A stretch of DNA of 10,172 bases from Neocallimastix lanati (nom. inval.) (lineage: Eukaryota > Neocallimastigomycota > Neocallimastigomycetes > Neocallimastigales > Neocallimastigaceae), in assembly GCA_016946835.1 (NCBI GenBank), contig JACVTC010000755.1, forward strand, positions 1 to 10,172. Direction: 5' to 3'. Every line of letters starts with the position of its first letter. The stretch's first letter is position 1. The notes beneath the pieces were generated by a model. It ran no database searches, had not been told where the DNA came from, and saw only the letters and a program-made list of their open reading frames with translations. Of this stretch, positions 8,194 through 10,172 are shown piece after piece. A program made the translations under genes and the position numbers.

Positions 8194-10172
8194 TTAAATT
8201 TCTAATTCTTTAGCTAAATTATAGATTCTAGAAGCACTAATTTCTAATTCTTCCACACTTAAATCACCATCGTCTAAAGATTCAAGAATATTTTCATAAT
8301 CACTTTTAGATCCTGGCATGTAAATATCTCCTGTAGCTTTAACGACGTTGGTGGCTATTGGTCCAGAATATTTATTATTTCCTCCCATTTTTATAACCCA
8401 ATCTGTCATAACAATACCATCAAATCCAAATTCATTTCTTAAAATATCAGAAGTCAATTCCTTGCTTTCACTAGTATGGATTCCATTAATTAAATTGTAG
8501 GAAGTCATGATTGCCTTTGGATTAGCTTCCTTAACAGCAATTTCAAATCCCTTTAAATAAATTTCTCTTAAGGCTCTTTCTGAAGCATTACTACTACTGA
8601 AGTAACGATTAGTTTCTTGATTGTTAGCGGCAAAGTGTTTTATGGTAACATAAGTATTGTTATGCTTTTGAACACCTTGGGTGATAGAAGAAGCGAAAGC
8701 ACCACTGATGAATGGATCTTCAGAATAATATTCAAAGTTTCTACCACATAAAATACTTCTATGAATGTTTAATGCTGGAGCAAGCCATAATTGAATCTTA
8801 AAGATTTCCATTTCACTTCCAACAATATCACCACAAAGTTCAGCAAATTGTCTATTCCAACTTTGAGCAATAGCTGTTCCAATTGGAATGGCAGTAGTGT
8901 ATTGATGAAGAATTTCAACATCCTTTGGTGGTTTGGTTTGACCGAATCCTCCAATTCCATGAGCTCCACTTTCATCAATATAATAATCTTTAGAAAGTCT
9001 TAAACCTGCTGGACCATCAGCCATAACAACTGGTTTTAAATCAGCAACACGAGCGGTTTCACCAGCGGCACCAGCAGCAGTAATAGAAGCATTACCAATT
9101 ACACTTTCATTTCCATCTTTGTATGCTCCAATAACTAATTTAGCTTTTTCTTCATTAGATAAAGCTTTAACTTCTTCTGAAATTTCATACTTCTTATCGT
9201 AATTAATAGTTTCTTGTTTTATACTACTAGTTTTAAGGGTGAATTCCTTTACTCCATTTAATTTTTCTTGTTTTCTTTTTGTTTCTGGAACGAAATCTTT
9301 GAATTCTGGTTTACCTAATTTGTTTGCAACCTTTCTTACATTAATTTTAGAAGCAACCTTAATAATTCCACATGGTTTTGTATTTCTACTTGAATTACCA
9401 ACACGAACAACATATTTACCTTTATCTAAAATGTAAGTAGCAGTCTTTTCATCATAACTAGCAAAGTCAGATAATTTGAAACTTAATTTAAGAGTTTGTT
9501 TCTTATTTGGTTTTAATTCCTTAGTCTTAGCAAAGTTTACTAAAATTTGATATGGTTCATCAATGGTAGTTCCTGGTTTAGATAAATAAAGTTCTAAAAC
9601 TTCCTTTCCTTTGAATTTACCAATATTCTTAACAGAAACACTGACTTCGAATTTTTCACCAACTAATTTTGCCGATTTGACATCAAATTCAAAATCGGTG
9701 TAACCTAAACCAAAACCGAATGGATACATAACATCAGCATTTACAGAATCGAAATAACGATAACCAACATAAACACCTTCCTTATAATCAGTATCATCAT
9801 TATCACCGAAATTTTCATTAGTTGGATAATCTTCATATTTAGTCCAAGTGGTTGCAAGCTTACCAGATGGATATTTATCACCGGCAATAATATCAACTAA
9901 AGTCTTAGAAGTGTTGACACCAAGTTGAGATAAAACTAAAATATTTTTAACATCTTCAAGACCAGATAAATCAACAGGACCACCAGTATTTAAAACAAGC
10001 ATAAATTTCTTGAATCCTTTAGCTAAATCTAAAACCATTTTTCTTTCAGTATCAGTAAGGTAGACATCACCCTTAATTGGTTTTCTGTCACTACCTTCAC
10101 CTGAAACTCTAGATAAAACAAAAACGGCAACATCTCCTTCCTTTTCATATGGAATATCATAATCTGGTTCAG
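8194..10172 (-). CDS. Circularly permuted GH3 beta-glucosidase-like enzyme, copy B (5' end outside window)
   Basis: Predicted exo-acting beta-glucosidase-type hydrolase. The open frame runs without a break from the window edge to TAA at 8194-8196, giving 658 visible residues. The first in-frame Met (10038) is internal, so the gene continues beyond the window. Visible order: rest of the GH3 C-domain with SGEGSDR (likely acid/base Glu at 10096-10098), the YPFGFGLGYTDF segment leading into a fibronectin III-like domain, a Lys-rich connector, then the TIM barrel with DGPAGLR, GRNFEYYSEDP, KHFAANNQE and nucleophile Asp in MTDW (8401-8403). All key GH3 residues are present. This order is reversed relative to ordinary GH3 enzymes and matches rumen bacterial enzymes. 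There is no dockerin at the C-terminus, which ends shortly after the barrel. Where both frames are readable the protein matches copy A exactly. By analogy with copy A it is probably secreted, but its N-terminus is not visible. Confidence 0.92.
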   Translation of the reverse strand, partial: EPDYDIPYEKEGDVAVFVLSRVSGEGSDRKPIKGDVYLTDTERKMVLDLAKGFKKFMLVLNTGGPVDLSGLEDVKNILVLSQLGVNTSKTLVDIIAGDKYPSGKLATTWTKYEDYPTNENFGDNDDTDYKEGVYVGYRYFDSVNADVMYPFGFGLGYTDFEFDVKSAKLVGEKFEVSVSVKNIGKFKGKEVLELYLSKPGTTIDEPYQILVNFAKTKELKPNKKQTLKLSFKLSDFASYDEKTATYILDKGKYVVRVGNSSRNTKPCGIIKVASKINVRKVANKLGKPEFKDFVPETKRKQEKLNGVKEFTLKTSSIKQETINYDKKYEISEEVKALSNEEKAKLVIGAYKDGNESVIGNASITAAGAAGETARVADLKPVVMADGPAGLRLSKDYYIDESGAHGIGGFGQTKPPKDVEILHQYTTAIPIGTAIAQSWNRQFAELCGDIVGSEMEIFKIQLWLAPALNIHRSILCGRNFEYYSEDPFISGAFASSITQGVQKHNNTYVTIKHFAANNQETNRYFSSSNASERALREIYLKGFEIAVKEANPKAIMTSYNLINGIHTSESKELTSDILRNEFGFDGIVMTDWVIKMGGNNKYSGPIATNVVKATGDIYMPGSKSDYENILESLDDGDLSVEELEISASRIYNLAKELEI

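Noticed and set aside
8769-8978. Alternative minus-strand frame of 69 codons within copy B
   Set aside because: Out-of-frame reading of the GH3 barrel coding sequence, which is itself open throughout.
8791-9003. Open frame of 70 codons on the plus strand inside copy B
   Set aside because: It is antisense to the well-supported GH3 barrel, has no recognisable domain, and arises because the coding strand is AT-rich and stop-poor in this frame.
9239-9436. Open frame of 65 codons on the plus strand inside copy B
   Set aside because: Antisense shadow of the FnIII-like region and connector; no independent support.
1-10172. Bacterial operon or contamination by a low-GC bacterium
   Set aside because: The spliced leader exon, 3 kb of gene-free A/T DNA and absence of ribosome binding sites fit a eukaryote, although the enzyme family itself is bacterial in character.

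Overview
The window is very AT-rich eukaryotic DNA. It carries two same-strand (minus) copies of one gene for a family 3 glycoside hydrolase (GH3), of the beta-glucosidase type. Non-coding DNA here is close to pure A/T, with homopolymers, microsatellites and hairpins. The coding sequence is visibly less AT-biased. Copy A has a recognisable spliced signal-peptide exon, which argues for a eukaryote. The best fit is an anaerobic gut fungus (Neocallimastigomycota), inferred from extreme AT content, short AT-rich introns, secreted hydrolases with Asn/Ser-rich linkers and tandem carbohydrate-active enzyme genes. No species-level marker is present.

Layout: 1-1813 is AT-rich DNA with no gene, holding a perfect 29-bp inverted repeat (964-1056) and two short direct repeats. 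1814-2027 is the 3' flank of copy A and resembles the 3' flank of copy B. 2028-4706 (minus) is gene copy A: exon 1 (4631-4706, signal peptide), a 114-nt intron (4517-4630) and a long exon 2 (2028-4516) with an Asn/Ser linker and the enzyme. Nine single-base indels break its frame, seven of them within about 640 bp. 4707-7986 is gene-free AT-rich DNA, with a probable promoter and clustered palindromes next to copy A. 7987-8193 is the 3' flank of copy B. 8194-10172 (minus) is copy B, intact but cut at its 5' end by the window edge.

The most notable property is the domain order. The (alpha/beta)6 C-domain and fibronectin III-like domain come first, and the TIM-barrel domain with the catalytic Asp comes last. 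This is the circularly permuted GH3 architecture known from rumen bacteria such as Ruminococcus albus and Butyrivibrio fibrisolvens. A bacterial origin by horizontal transfer is plausible. In copy A the fungal-style signal peptide sits on its own exon, separated from the enzyme by a phase-1 intron. Both copies should yield the same secreted, dockerin-free enzyme acting on oligosaccharides from plant cell walls.

No RNA gene, transposase gene, CRISPR array or replication origin was recognised.
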